Of a stretch of 64,000 nt of DNA, positions 55,750 through 63,541 are shown one piece after another. This DNA comes from an uncultured Kiloniellaceae bacterium. Lineage in GTDB: Bacteria; Pseudomonadota; Alphaproteobacteria; Kiloniellales; Kiloniellaceae. Within the stretch, counting starts at the first letter, position 1. Each line of letters starts with the position of its first letter. The position numbers were made by a program, and so were the translations under genes. The notes under the pieces are model-generated. The model made no database searches, was not told the origin of the DNA, and saw nothing but the letters and a program-made list of their open reading frames with translations. Location of the stretch: contig CANLSF010000006.1 in NCBI GenBank assembly GCA_947493695.1, forward strand, positions 1 to 64,000, given 5' to 3'.

Positions 55750-56847
55750 ATGCCCAGTTCCCGTTGGTTTTATCTCGCACCTCTGGTTGCGCCACTTCTC
55801 ATAACGGCACCTGCAGCAGGCGCAGATCTCGCTCATGCCTGTAAGGCAGCGCCAAGCAACGACACACGAATTGAATCCTGTACAGCCCTTATTGACTCGG
55901 GAAAAAACCTCGCTTTTTCCTACAGACAACGCGGCCTGAGTCACGCTGAAAACGGAAACTACGGCAAGGCAATCGCTGATTATGGCCAGTCGTTAGATCT
56001 GGCTCCAAGGGACGCCGATACTCTCAGAAAAAGAGGCGACGCGTATCAGATTATCGGCGAATATGAGCGTGCAATTGCCGACTATAATGCGACTTTGAAG
56101 CAGGATCCCAATCACAGCGACACTTACTACAATCGCGGCCTGGTTTTCACCGAAATGAATGAGCTCGACCGAGCAATTGCGGATTTTGACCAGGCACTCA
56201 AACTGAGACCTGACTACGGTTTAGCCTATCTGCACAGAGGCAACGTGCACAGGGCCAAGGGCGATTCCAAACGGGCTCTCGCTGACTATGATCGCGCTTT
56301 GGAAATCGATGAGCAGAACCTGGACGGTCTTTACTTCCGGGGGTTGACACTCGCCTGGTTGAACCGGATAGATGATGCTGAAAACGACTTTCAACGGGCC
56401 TTGGAAATGCTCCAGGGTGATACAAAGTCAGATTGGATCGATTCAATCTGCTGGGAAGCTGCAACTTTTGGCCGAGCTAAGTTAGCTCTTTCCTATTGCG
56501 ACCAAGCAAAAAAACTCTTCACTGACTCTGGTCTCCTGCACTCGCGCGCATTTGTGTTGTGGCAGCTCGGTGACGCGGCCGCCGCCCGTCAGGAACTCCA
56601 GACAGCACACCGGCTTTCTCCGAACGAAGGGATTTTCGATCCATCTCGTCGGCTCAAAGAATTTCCGCTCATACTGGTGCAGGGTCTGCTCAAAGGCCTG
56701 GGGTACGACCCCAGATATGTCGATGGCGAACCTGCACCTGAAACAACAGAGGCCATCCGCAGCTTCCAGCAAGCCCAGGGCATGACCGTCGACGGAAAGG
56801 TTTCCGACGCCTTGATCGCCGCACTTAAGGCCGCCCAGGCGAGTTGA
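55750..56847 (+). CDS. Secreted TPR protein with peptidoglycan-binding domain
   Basis: The 365-residue protein has a signal peptide (about 1-25, ending PAAGA), four to five tetratricopeptide repeats (for example AIADYGQSLDLAPRDADTLRKRGDAY, AIADFDQALKLRPDYGLAYLHRG) and a C-terminal PG_binding_1 domain (about 310-363: LVQGLLKGLGYDPRYVDGEPAPETTEAIRSFQQAQGMTVDG). Such proteins sit in the periplasm, bind the cell wall and hold partner proteins. Cys30 and Cys43 near the start could pair. It may share a transcript with the upstream gene, but a 160-base gap leaves this open. Confidence 0.85.
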   Translation: MPSSRWFYLAPLVAPLLITAPAAGADLAHACKAAPSNDTRIESCTALIDSGKNLAFSYRQRGLSHAENGNYGKAIADYGQSLDLAPRDADTLRKRGDAYQIIGEYERAIADYNATLKQDPNHSDTYYNRGLVFTEMNELDRAIADFDQALKLRPDYGLAYLHRGNVHRAKGDSKRALADYDRALEIDEQNLDGLYFRGLTLAWLNRIDDAENDFQRALEMLQGDTKSDWIDSICWEAATFGRAKLALSYCDQAKKLFTDSGLLHSRAFVLWQLGDAAAARQELQTAHRLSPNEGIFDPSRRLKEFPLILVQGLLKGLGYDPRYVDGEPAPETTEAIRSFQQAQGMTVDGKVSDALIAALKAAQAS

Positions 56848-56920
56848 AGGGGCGGACGTTAGGCTCTAGGCTGCATACCAAGTTAGTCGCTTACGTCTCA
56901 CAACGGAGACTCTTTGGACG

Positions 56921-57283
56921 ATGCAGATCGGCCGTAGCGTCAAGATCGCGCTCAATCCCGCAACAGCTACGAACTGGTGCCTGTGGATCATTCTTCTCAT
57001 GACGGTGTTTCAATACTCCTTGATTGATCCCGCTCCACCATTCATCGCGCTTGCTTCAATTATCGGTCACATATGTTGGTTCTTCGCCATGAAACTTCAT
57101 GGGGGTGTCATGTGCAGTCTTGCCTTTGGGCGAGACCTGAATGCTCAACCAGGATTTGCAAAACCTGCAATCAACTTTTTGATGGGCGGTGAGCGCGAGA
57201 AACTGCCGCTCTTCTCCGTGACGTTGCTTGCGATCTTTCTCTTCTTTGCAGGCATGCCGTTCATGTTTATTCAGCTCTTTTAG
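56921..57283 (+). CDS. Small multi-pass membrane protein, unknown
   Basis: The 120-residue protein has three hydrophobic segments (about 19-35, 40-58 and 96-118), the last of them ending FAGMPFMFIQLF at the C-terminus. The loop HGGVMCSLAFGRDLNAQPGF is polar. I recognise no family and no catalytic motif. It lies 73 bases after the TPR protein gene on the same strand, with GGAGAC upstream. It could be cotranscribed with that gene. Confidence 0.55.
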   Translation: MQIGRSVKIALNPATATNWCLWIILLMTVFQYSLIDPAPPFIALASIIGHICWFFAMKLHGGVMCSLAFGRDLNAQPGFAKPAINFLMGGEREKLPLFSVTLLAIFLFFAGMPFMFIQLF

Positions 57284-57312
57284 TATGTCGGCAACACAGC
57301 GACACAGGTCAC

Positions 57313-57954
57313 TCAATAGGCCACGGTAAAGCGCGTTCTTTTATGTCGCGGCGCCTCCGCCTCGTCGAGCAGTGCAACAGCAAAATCCTCCATCGAGATC
57401 GCCGCGTTTCCATCGTCATCACGGAGTAGAACATCTGACCCAAGCCGGTAACGTCCGCTCCGCGCGCCCGGTGTCAGCATGGCCGGCGGACAGAGGTAAG
57501 ACCAGTCGGCATCGGTTTCCGCCAGACAGAGCTCATACTGCGCCTGGCAAGCCCGGGCGATGGGAACGACCGCATCGGGTAAGAAATCCGGCGCTGTCAG
57601 AACCGTGTATCCGCTCTCGTCCGGCAGCAACAGGCTGGCCGCGCCGCCCACCAGCAACAGCCGGACCGAGACCTGCGCCGCCGCGTCCAGAACCGAGCGG
57701 GTCAAATCCACCAGCAAGTCCTCCTGTCCGTCGGGCGGCCTCACGGCGCTGATCGCCAGATCATGCCCCGCCATCGCCTCCGCCACCTGCACGGCGTTGG
57801 AAACATCGACCACAGATACAGTCACCAACGCAGGAAGCGATGTTATCTGCGCTTCCTTCCGAACCACTGCCGTGACGCTATGCCCCCGCGTCAGAGCCTC
57901 GGTAACGACACGGCTTCCGACGTCTCCTCTGGCGCCGAATACAATGATCTTCAT
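57313..57954 (-). CDS. NAD(P)-dependent oxidoreductase (NmrA/SDR-type)
   Basis: The 213-residue protein begins MKIIVFGARGDVGSRVVTEAL, a Rossmann NAD(P)-binding loop (GARGDVG), followed by VTAVVRKEAQ, DLAISAVRPP, RLLLVGGAASLLL and a C-terminal ISMEDFAVALLDEAEAP. This matches the small NAD(P)H-binding family of quinone- or flavin-reductase-like SDRs. ATG 57954 has AAGGAG seven bases before it; a farther upstream in-frame ATG is inside the exporter gene. It follows the EamA exporter gene on the same strand after 79 bases, so both may answer to the MarR regulator. Confidence 0.82.
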   Translation of the reverse strand: MKIIVFGARGDVGSRVVTEALTRGHSVTAVVRKEAQITSLPALVTVSVVDVSNAVQVAEAMAGHDLAISAVRPPDGQEDLLVDLTRSVLDAAAQVSVRLLLVGGAASLLLPDESGYTVLTAPDFLPDAVVPIARACQAQYELCLAETDADWSYLCPPAMLTPGARSGRYRLGSDVLLRDDDGNAAISMEDFAVALLDEAEAPRHKRTRFTVAY

Positions 57955-58033
57955 TTTCTTTCTCCTTAAGTCTGCGTTTCTTGCCGCCGTGAGGGCGCTT
58001 ATCTGTCGTGAAGTGTTAAACCGCCCTGTTCGC

Positions 58034-58897
58034 TCAGGCAGGGACCCTTGGTCGGCGGGCCGCCACCTGGCTGAGCCAGACACTCGCCAGCACGGTTAAA
58101 AACCCAAACATCTGCAGAGCACTGAGTTCCTGATCCAGGACCCACCAGCCGAGTAGAAGCGCCGTCACCGGGCTCAGGAATCCCAGCGCCGAAACAGCTG
58201 AGGGTTCGATCCGGCTGATGCCCCGGAACCAGAGGACGTAGGTGAAGGCCGCGCCGATCAGCCCGAGATAAAGCAGCCCGATGAGATTCTCCGGCGTCAG
58301 GGTAGGCAATGGCGGCTCGATCCAAAGCGCGAAAGGCAACAGCAGGAGTCCCCCCGCCGTGAGCTGCCATGCCGTGAAGGTCAGTAGGGAGACCGGCGGT
58401 TGCCACTTCCGGCTCAACACCGTCCCGGCCGCCATGGAGGCCGCGCCACCGAACCCCGCCACAATACCGATAGGGTCCAAAGTGGCCTCAGGTCCCAGAA
58501 CCAGCAGCGCCACACCGCCCATCCCGCCAACCGCCGCCAGGACCGACAGTGCCAGGATCGGTGAGCGCAAAATGGCATAGGCCAGAAAGATCACGATCAA
58601 GGGCTGAAGGGCGCCGACAGTCGCCGCCACCCCGCCGGGCAGGCGATAGGCCGCGACAAACAGCAAGGCCCAGAAAATCGAAAAATTCAGCGCCCCGAGC
58701 AGGAAGACCTTCCCCCACCAGGCAGGCGCCGGAAGACGCCGGACCAGAAGCAGCAGCAACAAACCCGCAGGCAACGCGCGCAGCATCGCAAGCGTCACCG
58801 GGTAACCATCGGGCAAAAACTCCGTCGTTACCAGATAGGTGCTGCCCCAGATCGCGGGGGCCAGGGCCGTCAGAAGCAGATCCATACTTCGGGGCAT
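58034..58897 (-). CDS. EamA/DMT family exporter
   Basis: The 287-residue membrane protein has ten hydrophobic segments in two EamA repeats: it starts LLLTALAPAIWGSTYLVTTEFLP and its second half carries GLIGAAFTYVLWFRGI and ALGFLSPVTALLLGWWVLDQ. The family exports metabolites or amino acids. It is divergent from a MarR regulator gene, and two palindromes lie in the 83-base gap, so it is very likely the regulator's target. Substrate unknown. Confidence 0.88.
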   Translation of the reverse strand: MPRSMDLLLTALAPAIWGSTYLVTTEFLPDGYPVTLAMLRALPAGLLLLLLVRRLPAPAWWGKVFLLGALNFSIFWALLFVAAYRLPGGVAATVGALQPLIVIFLAYAILRSPILALSVLAAVGGMGGVALLVLGPEATLDPIGIVAGFGGAASMAAGTVLSRKWQPPVSLLTFTAWQLTAGGLLLLPFALWIEPPLPTLTPENLIGLLYLGLIGAAFTYVLWFRGISRIEPSAVSALGFLSPVTALLLGWWVLDQELSALQMFGFLTVLASVWLSQVAARRPRVPA

Positions 58898-58915
58898 ATC
58901 GCCCTCCTCAAAATA

Positions 58916-58956
58916 TATCTTGATATCAAGATAGTTTCATTTGCCTTGACGTCAAG
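58916..58956. promoter_or_regulatory. Two palindromic operators between exporter and MarR genes
   Basis: TATCTTGATATCAAGATA (58916-58933) is a perfect 18-bp palindrome, and CTTGACGTCAAG (58945-58956) a perfect 12-bp palindrome. They share the CTTGA/TCAAG half-sites and their centres are 26 bp apart. This is the expected form of MarR-dimer sites controlling both divergent genes. Confidence 0.75.
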
Positions 58957-58980
58957 ATATTAATCCACGAGACTCCCGAT

Positions 58981-59469
58981 ATGGATCATGTCGATCAGAT
59001 TGCCGCCCAGTGGCATAAGGAACGCCCCGACCTGGACGTCGCGCCTATGGCGCTGCTCGGGCGCATGAAACGCTTGATGCTTCATCTCTCGCGGGAGATG
59101 GGCGAGACCTGGGCCGAACACGGCCTGAATGCCGCAAGCTTCGACGTCCTGGCGACCCTGCGCCGCGCCGGCCCGCCCTATGCCCTCTCCCCCGCCGATC
59201 TGATCGCCTCCACCATGGTCACCTCCGGCACCATGACCAACCGGATCGATCAGCTGGAAAAGGCAGGGCTGGTCGAACGGACACAAAGCGAAGAAGACCG
59301 CCGCAGTTTCCTCATTTCCCTGACCGACAAAGGCTTCGATGTCATCGACACCGCCGTGACGGCCCATGTGGAAACCCAGGAAAGACTGGTCTCAGGCCTT
59401 TCCGAACGTGACCAACGACAGCTCAATAGCCTGGTGAAAAGATTTCTGGCTGATTTCGAAACGGAGTGA
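58981..59469 (+). CDS. MarR family transcriptional regulator
   Basis: The 162-residue protein has the winged-helix MarR core: FDVLATLRRAGPPYALSPADLIASTMVTSGTMTNRIDQLEKAGLVERTQSEEDRRSFLISLTDKG, with the recognition helix around TSGTMTNRID and the wing with the conserved D-R-R. It acts as a dimer. It is divergent from the EamA exporter gene, and paired palindromes sit between them, so it probably represses both until it binds a ligand. ATG at 58981 is close to the second operator, which fits autorepression. Confidence 0.9.
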   Translation: MDHVDQIAAQWHKERPDLDVAPMALLGRMKRLMLHLSREMGETWAEHGLNAASFDVLATLRRAGPPYALSPADLIASTMVTSGTMTNRIDQLEKAGLVERTQSEEDRRSFLISLTDKGFDVIDTAVTAHVETQERLVSGLSERDQRQLNSLVKRFLADFETE

Positions 59470-59541
59470 TGGAGCCAGGCGTTCGGGGTTGATAAGTTCT
59501 CTATCAGTTGTTGTGTATTATCAAAAGGACCCCCCGCAAAA

Positions 59542-60231
59542 ATGGCAACTGATGTAAACGCGATCCGGAAACGCGGTGCCGGCTGGCCCGCGGCTCTTGC
59601 ACTGGTGATTGCAGCGCTCCTGCTGTCCGGCTGTGCAGCAAAGTCTGTCGAGCAGGAATTTACCTTCTCGCCTGAGGCCGAGACCGGTCTGATCATCGGA
59701 TCAGCCACCTCGAGCAAGGAATACAGCAATTTCGATACCACGACCTACTTCCGTTATGCCAAAGCCGACGGCCTGGGAACACTTGATCTGAGTACGGCCG
59801 GTTTCATTCAACCCCGCCGCCGCAGTTTCATGCTCGGCCCGCGCAGCGACTCAGAGTTCCAGGATGCCGACGGCAGCCTTTTTGCCCTGTCTTTCGCACC
59901 GGGAGATTACGTGTTTGAAACCTGGGAAGTCCTAAACGGAAACAACGGTGTCATATCGCCGATAGACCGCAACTCCGTGACTTTCACGGTTCGCAAAGGC
60001 GAGGCGATTTACATCGGCAACCTGCACATGAACCTGCGCAAGGGTCAGAATGTTTTTGGCATCAGCATCATCGCCGGTGCCCGCCCCGAGATTCTCGATA
60101 AATCCGAACGCGATATACCGATGTTGCTGAAGCGCTACCCAAATCTCAAACGTGAAGACATCACGATCAGCATTCTCGACGACAGGCCATGGGGCGGAAA
60201 AGGCGCAGGGCATCTGGCGCCCGTGCAGTAA
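59542..60231 (+). CDS. Putative outer-surface lipoprotein
   Basis: The 229-residue protein has a type II signal: a basic N-terminus, LALVIAALLL and the lipobox LSGC, so Cys31 would carry lipid. The mature part is beta-rich (YVFETWEVL, VTFTVRKGEAIYIGNLHMNL) and ends GGKGAGHLAPVQ; the stretch resembles DUF2846-like lipoproteins, but I am not certain. It is alone on the plus strand, and a strong terminator lies 190 bases downstream. Confidence 0.75.
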   Translation: MATDVNAIRKRGAGWPAALALVIAALLLSGCAAKSVEQEFTFSPEAETGLIIGSATSSKEYSNFDTTTYFRYAKADGLGTLDLSTAGFIQPRRRSFMLGPRSDSEFQDADGSLFALSFAPGDYVFETWEVLNGNNGVISPIDRNSVTFTVRKGEAIYIGNLHMNLRKGQNVFGISIIAGARPEILDKSERDIPMLLKRYPNLKREDITISILDDRPWGGKGAGHLAPVQ

Positions 60232-60420
60232 CCGGGACATGCAGGTTCAATTAGGTTCAATTCCTATATCGGATATGAGTTTCAATCCCACACAAAACTG
60301 AGAGTTTTCCTCAAACTCAAGTCGACAAGAAGCAATTTAAAGGTGATTCGGCAAGTGACTTTTTAACGTTAACCGAATAGAATGCCGCTCAGTAGCTCTT
60401 TAAGACAGTATTCAAGAAGA

Positions 60421-60452
60421 AACGCCCTCTATCGCTGGAGGGCGTTTTTTTT
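60421..60452 (+). terminator. Rho-independent terminator
   Basis: AACGCCCTC and GAGGGCGTT form a nine-pair stem with an eight-base loop and are followed by T residues up to 60452. It is 190 bases after the lipoprotein stop, so either the message has a long 3' end or a short RNA ends here. Confidence 0.88.
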
Positions 60453-60466
60453 ATCACCGACACAGT

Positions 60467-60500
60467 GATTTGGGGTCTTGGATTTGGGGTCTTGGATTTG
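60467..60500. repeat. Short tandem repeat, 14-bp unit
   Basis: GATTTGGGGTCTTG occurs at 60467-60480 and 60481-60494, followed by GATTTG. It lies in non-coding sequence after the terminator. Confidence 0.9.
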
Positions 60501-60640
60501 CTATCCATTGGCCTCAATCAGGCGCCGCCCGGCTGCTCCCAACGCAAAAAACCTGACGAAAATAAGCCTCCAGGCCGACTGAGATACTTCTCTGCCTGAA
60601 GCAGGAGCAGAAAGCGCCAGGGAGCGAAGATGACGCCCTC

Positions 60641-60676
60641 TTGACAAATCTAAGACGACTGGTCATATTGTGCGTT
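60641..60676 (+). promoter_or_regulatory. Promoter with embedded operator of the TetR gene
   Basis: TTGACA (60641-60646) and CATATT (60664-60669) are spaced by 17 bp, a near-consensus housekeeping promoter. The 20-base motif AAGACGACTGGTCATATTGT (60652-60671) overlaps the spacer and the -10 element and recurs before the alcohol dehydrogenase gene. The ATG at 60677 is only eight bases after the -10 element, so the message would be almost leaderless. Confidence 0.7.
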
Positions 60677-61237
60677 ATGCCAAAGCCAAACAACCGCGAA
60701 AAAATTCTTTCTGCTGGACTCGCTGTTTTCCACAAACAGGGATTTCATGCCACTGGAGTTCAGGATGTCGTCGATCATGCCGGCGTACCGAAGGGGTCGT
60801 TCTATAACCACTTCAAGAGCAAGGACGCCCTTGGTCTCGAAGTATTGGAGAGTTACTGGAAGGCCGGAGGTGGCGCGAGAACGGAACTCCAGACTGACGG
60901 GGTCGCGCCACTTGAGCGCATCGACCGCCATCTGGCTGCTGCCGGTTACGACAAGAACGGTTGCCTCATTGGGAATTTCAGCAGCGAACTCGCTGGTTCC
61001 GATGAATTTCGCTCTCGTCTTTCCGAGCTGTACAAAGTCTGGGTCTCGGAAGTTGCTGCCTGTATTCGAGAGGGGCAAGAGGACGGAACGCTTCGCCGCG
61101 ACGATAGAGCCGAGAGTCTTGCCGAATTCATTATCGAAGGCCTAGAGGGTGCAAAGCTGAAGGCCAAGGTTGAGAGAGATCCGGCTGTACTCAAGCGCTA
61201 TCGCAATTCCATCCGGTTGTTCCTCCAAAGCCCCTAA
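60677..61237 (+). CDS. TetR/AcrR family transcriptional regulator
   Basis: The 186-residue protein opens NREKILSAGLAVFHKQGFHATGVQDVVDHAGVPKGSFYNHFKSKDALGLEVLE, a clear TetR DNA-binding domain. The C-terminal ligand domain has CLIGNFSSELAGSDEFRSRLSELY, typical of the YcdC/AcuR-like subgroup (TetR_C) that senses small reactive or organic compounds. I chose ATG 60677 because the predicted promoter lies directly before it; an upstream start at 60641 would lie inside the promoter. It is followed on the same strand by the alcohol dehydrogenase gene, which carries the same 20-bp motif. Confidence 0.88.
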   Translation: MPKPNNREKILSAGLAVFHKQGFHATGVQDVVDHAGVPKGSFYNHFKSKDALGLEVLESYWKAGGGARTELQTDGVAPLERIDRHLAAAGYDKNGCLIGNFSSELAGSDEFRSRLSELYKVWVSEVAACIREGQEDGTLRRDDRAESLAEFIIEGLEGAKLKAKVERDPAVLKRYRNSIRLFLQSP

Positions 61238-61290
61238 CCCAGAAACCCGCAGAAAGAGAAAAGCAGAGTGGAAGTATTTGGCCCAATCAC

Positions 61291-61310
61291 AAGACGACCG
61301 GTCATATTGT
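61291..61310 (+). promoter_or_regulatory. Second copy of the TetR operator, before the dehydrogenase gene
   Basis: AAGACGACCGGTCATATTGT matches the motif at 60652-60671 in 19 of 20 positions and contains the palindrome GACCGGTC. It lies 114 bases before the dehydrogenase ATG. The same protein probably represses both genes. Confidence 0.72.
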
Positions 61311-61423
61311 TCCGAATTTGCCAAGCAAGGCGCGGTCACGGAGTCGACGCGAAGACTCACAACAGTCGCCCTGCTCAGACTGGGCACAGCGGACACAACC
61401 AAATCTATGAAGGAGACTAAATC

Positions 61424-62506
61424 ATGTTGGCAACCTACTATCACGACCGCGCCGAAGTGCGGGTCGGCAATCTACCGGAACCGAAACTGCTGTTGGACAG
61501 CGACGCCATCGTGCGCGTGACCCTGGCCGGTATCTGCGGCGCGGATCTCGATTTTACCCAGAACGGGCCCGAGATGGGCGTGCAGCAGGGCATGCGTCTG
61601 GGACATGAATTCGTCGGGATTGTCGAAGCGATCGGCAAGGATGTGCATAACGTCAAGGTGGGCGACCGTGTCGTCGCCTCGGCGATGTTTGTCGATGGCG
61701 AGTGCCACTATTGCAAACGCGACCTGCCGTCGGCCTGCGACCACGGCGGTTTGTTCGGCTCTCCCCTCTTTGTCGAACATGGCGGTAATGACATCCAGGG
61801 CGGCCAGTCCGAATTCGTTCGCGTCCCCTATGCGAACTCGTCGCTCTTTACGCTACCCGAAGGCCTCAGTACGGGCGCAGAAGATGCAAAAGCGCTCCCG
61901 CTCGCCGACAACTTCGCAACCGGGTTCCATGGCGCCTTGAATTCAAACGTTCGTCCGGGCGAAACGGTCGTCGTCATCGGCGACGGCGCTGTCGGCCAGT
62001 GTTCGGTGATGGCGGCGGGCCTTTTTGGCCCTGCTCAGATCATCTTCGTGGGCCGGCACGACGGCCGTCTGGACTTCGGTCACCAAAAGGCCGGTGCAAC
62101 ACACAGCGTCAATGGCAAGACCACCGACCCGGTCGAATACGTGAAAGAGCTGACCGATGGCCGGGGGGCGAACTCCATCATCGATACCATCGGCAATCAG
62201 ACCTCGATCAAGCAGTCCCTCGATATGGCACAGGCTGGCGCCTCGATCAGCGTGCTGGGATTTGGCCATCTTTTTGCGCCTGTGGACGCCCCCTACTCCG
62301 AGGCGCTGTTCCGGAATCTCACCATCCATACCGGCATTGTCAATGTGGCTGCCTACATGAAGACGCTTCTGCCGCTGGTCGAAAGCGGGCGCATCGATCC
62401 CAGTGTGATCTTCACCGATACACTCCCGCTCGCAGACGCCCAAAAAGGCTACGATCTGATGCGCAGCCGCTCGGCTGGCTCCATCAAGGTCGCTCTGCAA
62501 GCTTGA
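61424..62506 (+). CDS. Zinc-dependent alcohol dehydrogenase (MDR family)
   Basis: The 360-residue medium-chain dehydrogenase has GICGADLDF and GHEFVGIVEAIGKDV for the catalytic zinc, a structural-zinc region with fewer Cys than usual (GECHYCKRDLPSACDHGG), VVVIGDGAVGQCSVMAA as the NAD(P) loop, and AGASISVLGFGH. It oxidises an alcohol or reduces an aldehyde. AAGGAG lies nine bases before the ATG. Control by the neighbouring TetR protein is suggested by the shared operator; the TetR subgroup and the following tautomerase hint at detoxification of an organic compound. Confidence 0.88.
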   Translation: MLATYYHDRAEVRVGNLPEPKLLLDSDAIVRVTLAGICGADLDFTQNGPEMGVQQGMRLGHEFVGIVEAIGKDVHNVKVGDRVVASAMFVDGECHYCKRDLPSACDHGGLFGSPLFVEHGGNDIQGGQSEFVRVPYANSSLFTLPEGLSTGAEDAKALPLADNFATGFHGALNSNVRPGETVVVIGDGAVGQCSVMAAGLFGPAQIIFVGRHDGRLDFGHQKAGATHSVNGKTTDPVEYVKELTDGRGANSIIDTIGNQTSIKQSLDMAQAGASISVLGFGHLFAPVDAPYSEALFRNLTIHTGIVNVAAYMKTLLPLVESGRIDPSVIFTDTLPLADAQKGYDLMRSRSAGSIKVALQA

Positions 62507-62540
62507 TGTGAAACGCCAACCGCTCTGTTTCGCAGTATGA

Positions 62541-62576
62541 CCGCCATCCCCATGTCCGACTCTGCGGGGGTGGCGG
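62541..62576 (+). other. GC-rich hairpin after the dehydrogenase gene
   Basis: CCGCCATCCCC pairs with GGGGGTGGCGG over 11 pairs with one T-G wobble and a 14-base loop, 34 bases after the stop. No T-run follows, so it may stabilise the 3' end or act as a rho-type stop. The rest of the 350-base gap (to 62859) holds no gene I can support. Confidence 0.5.
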
Positions 62577-62859
62577 CCCATTCCAGGTGATCTGGGTCCT
62601 GCCGGTGCCATGCAACAGCCCCGCGCATTGATGCCGCCGTACCTTCGCCAGAATTGACGTGGCGCAGCGTGAAACGATCGACCAGAACGCATGTAAGTCA
62701 TGCTGTTGAGACACCTGTAGGCCAGATGAAGCTATAGTCTGTGTTAGCTGACGGATCTTTCCTATCACTAGGAGCATAAAGGTCTATCGGAAAGCGTAAC
62801 CAAACCGCGACGACCAAAACCGATTGGCAAGTCGCAAGCAAACGAGAGGGAAATTTTAT

Positions 62860-63240
62860 ATGCCGTTCACCCGCATTTCGCTCAAAAAAGGCAAGTCGCC
62901 GAAGTATCGGCGCGCTTTGATGGAACAGGTTTATCTTGCGATGCGAGAGACCATCGAAATCCCCGAGAATGATCGCTTCGCAACGATAACGGAGCTCGAA
63001 TCCGAAAACTTCAACAATAGCGGAGACTATGCAGGTATCGACCGCTCCGAGGATGTCGTGTTCATAGAAATAACCCTGAACGCCGGTCGGACGACCGAAA
63101 AGAAGAAGGCTCTCTATGCGGAGATCGCAAAACGCCTTACGGCTGACCCGGGTGTTCGGCCCGAGGATGTCGTTATCAGCCTTCTTGAAGTCTCGAAGGA
63201 AAATTGGTCACTCGGCAATGGCGTAGCACAGTACGCATAG
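62860..63240 (+). CDS. Tautomerase family protein (Pro-1 type)
   Basis: The 126-residue protein begins M-P-F-T-R, so removal of Met exposes the catalytic Pro-1 of the 4-oxalocrotonate tautomerase/MIF superfamily. It has ALMEQVYLAMRETIEIPENDRFATI and VFIEITLNAGRTTEKKKALYAEIAKRL, the second beta-alpha unit, and is about twice the size of the short 4-OT subunits. That points to the cis-CaaD/MSAD-like or DUF1904-like longer members. ATG 62860 is fixed by the Pro rule and by the GAGAGGGAAA ribosome site; a start 36 bases earlier would hide the Pro. Confidence 0.85.
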   Translation: MPFTRISLKKGKSPKYRRALMEQVYLAMRETIEIPENDRFATITELESENFNNSGDYAGIDRSEDVVFIEITLNAGRTTEKKKALYAEIAKRLTADPGVRPEDVVISLLEVSKENWSLGNGVAQYA

Positions 63241-63541
63241 ACGGGTAGCGGCATCTTCGAACCTCCCAAATTGCAACTGAAATTGACGATTGGAAGCCAA
63301 TTGAGTTTGCGGGCATCTATCTGGCCTCTCAGTGCAACATCGTCTGTTCGAAGTTGAGGGATCTTCGGCTCCGGTATCGCGTTGGACCTTGTGTGATTCC
63401 GTCTCTAAAATGCGCCGCACACTATGCGCCGAATTTCAGAAACATCACACGAGTGGAGTGAGGGGGTTGCTGCAGCAAAAAGAGCTTGCAGGAACAGAAA
63501 TCTTGTCTATCTACATACATATAGGTAAGAGCGAGCCCGAA
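63241..63541. other. Intergenic region before the last regulator gene
   Basis: About 300 bases with no gene. Just before the TetR gene, TATCTA and TAGGTA lie eight bases apart (about 63508-63527), an imperfect inverted repeat that could be that regulator's own operator. Confidence 0.45.
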
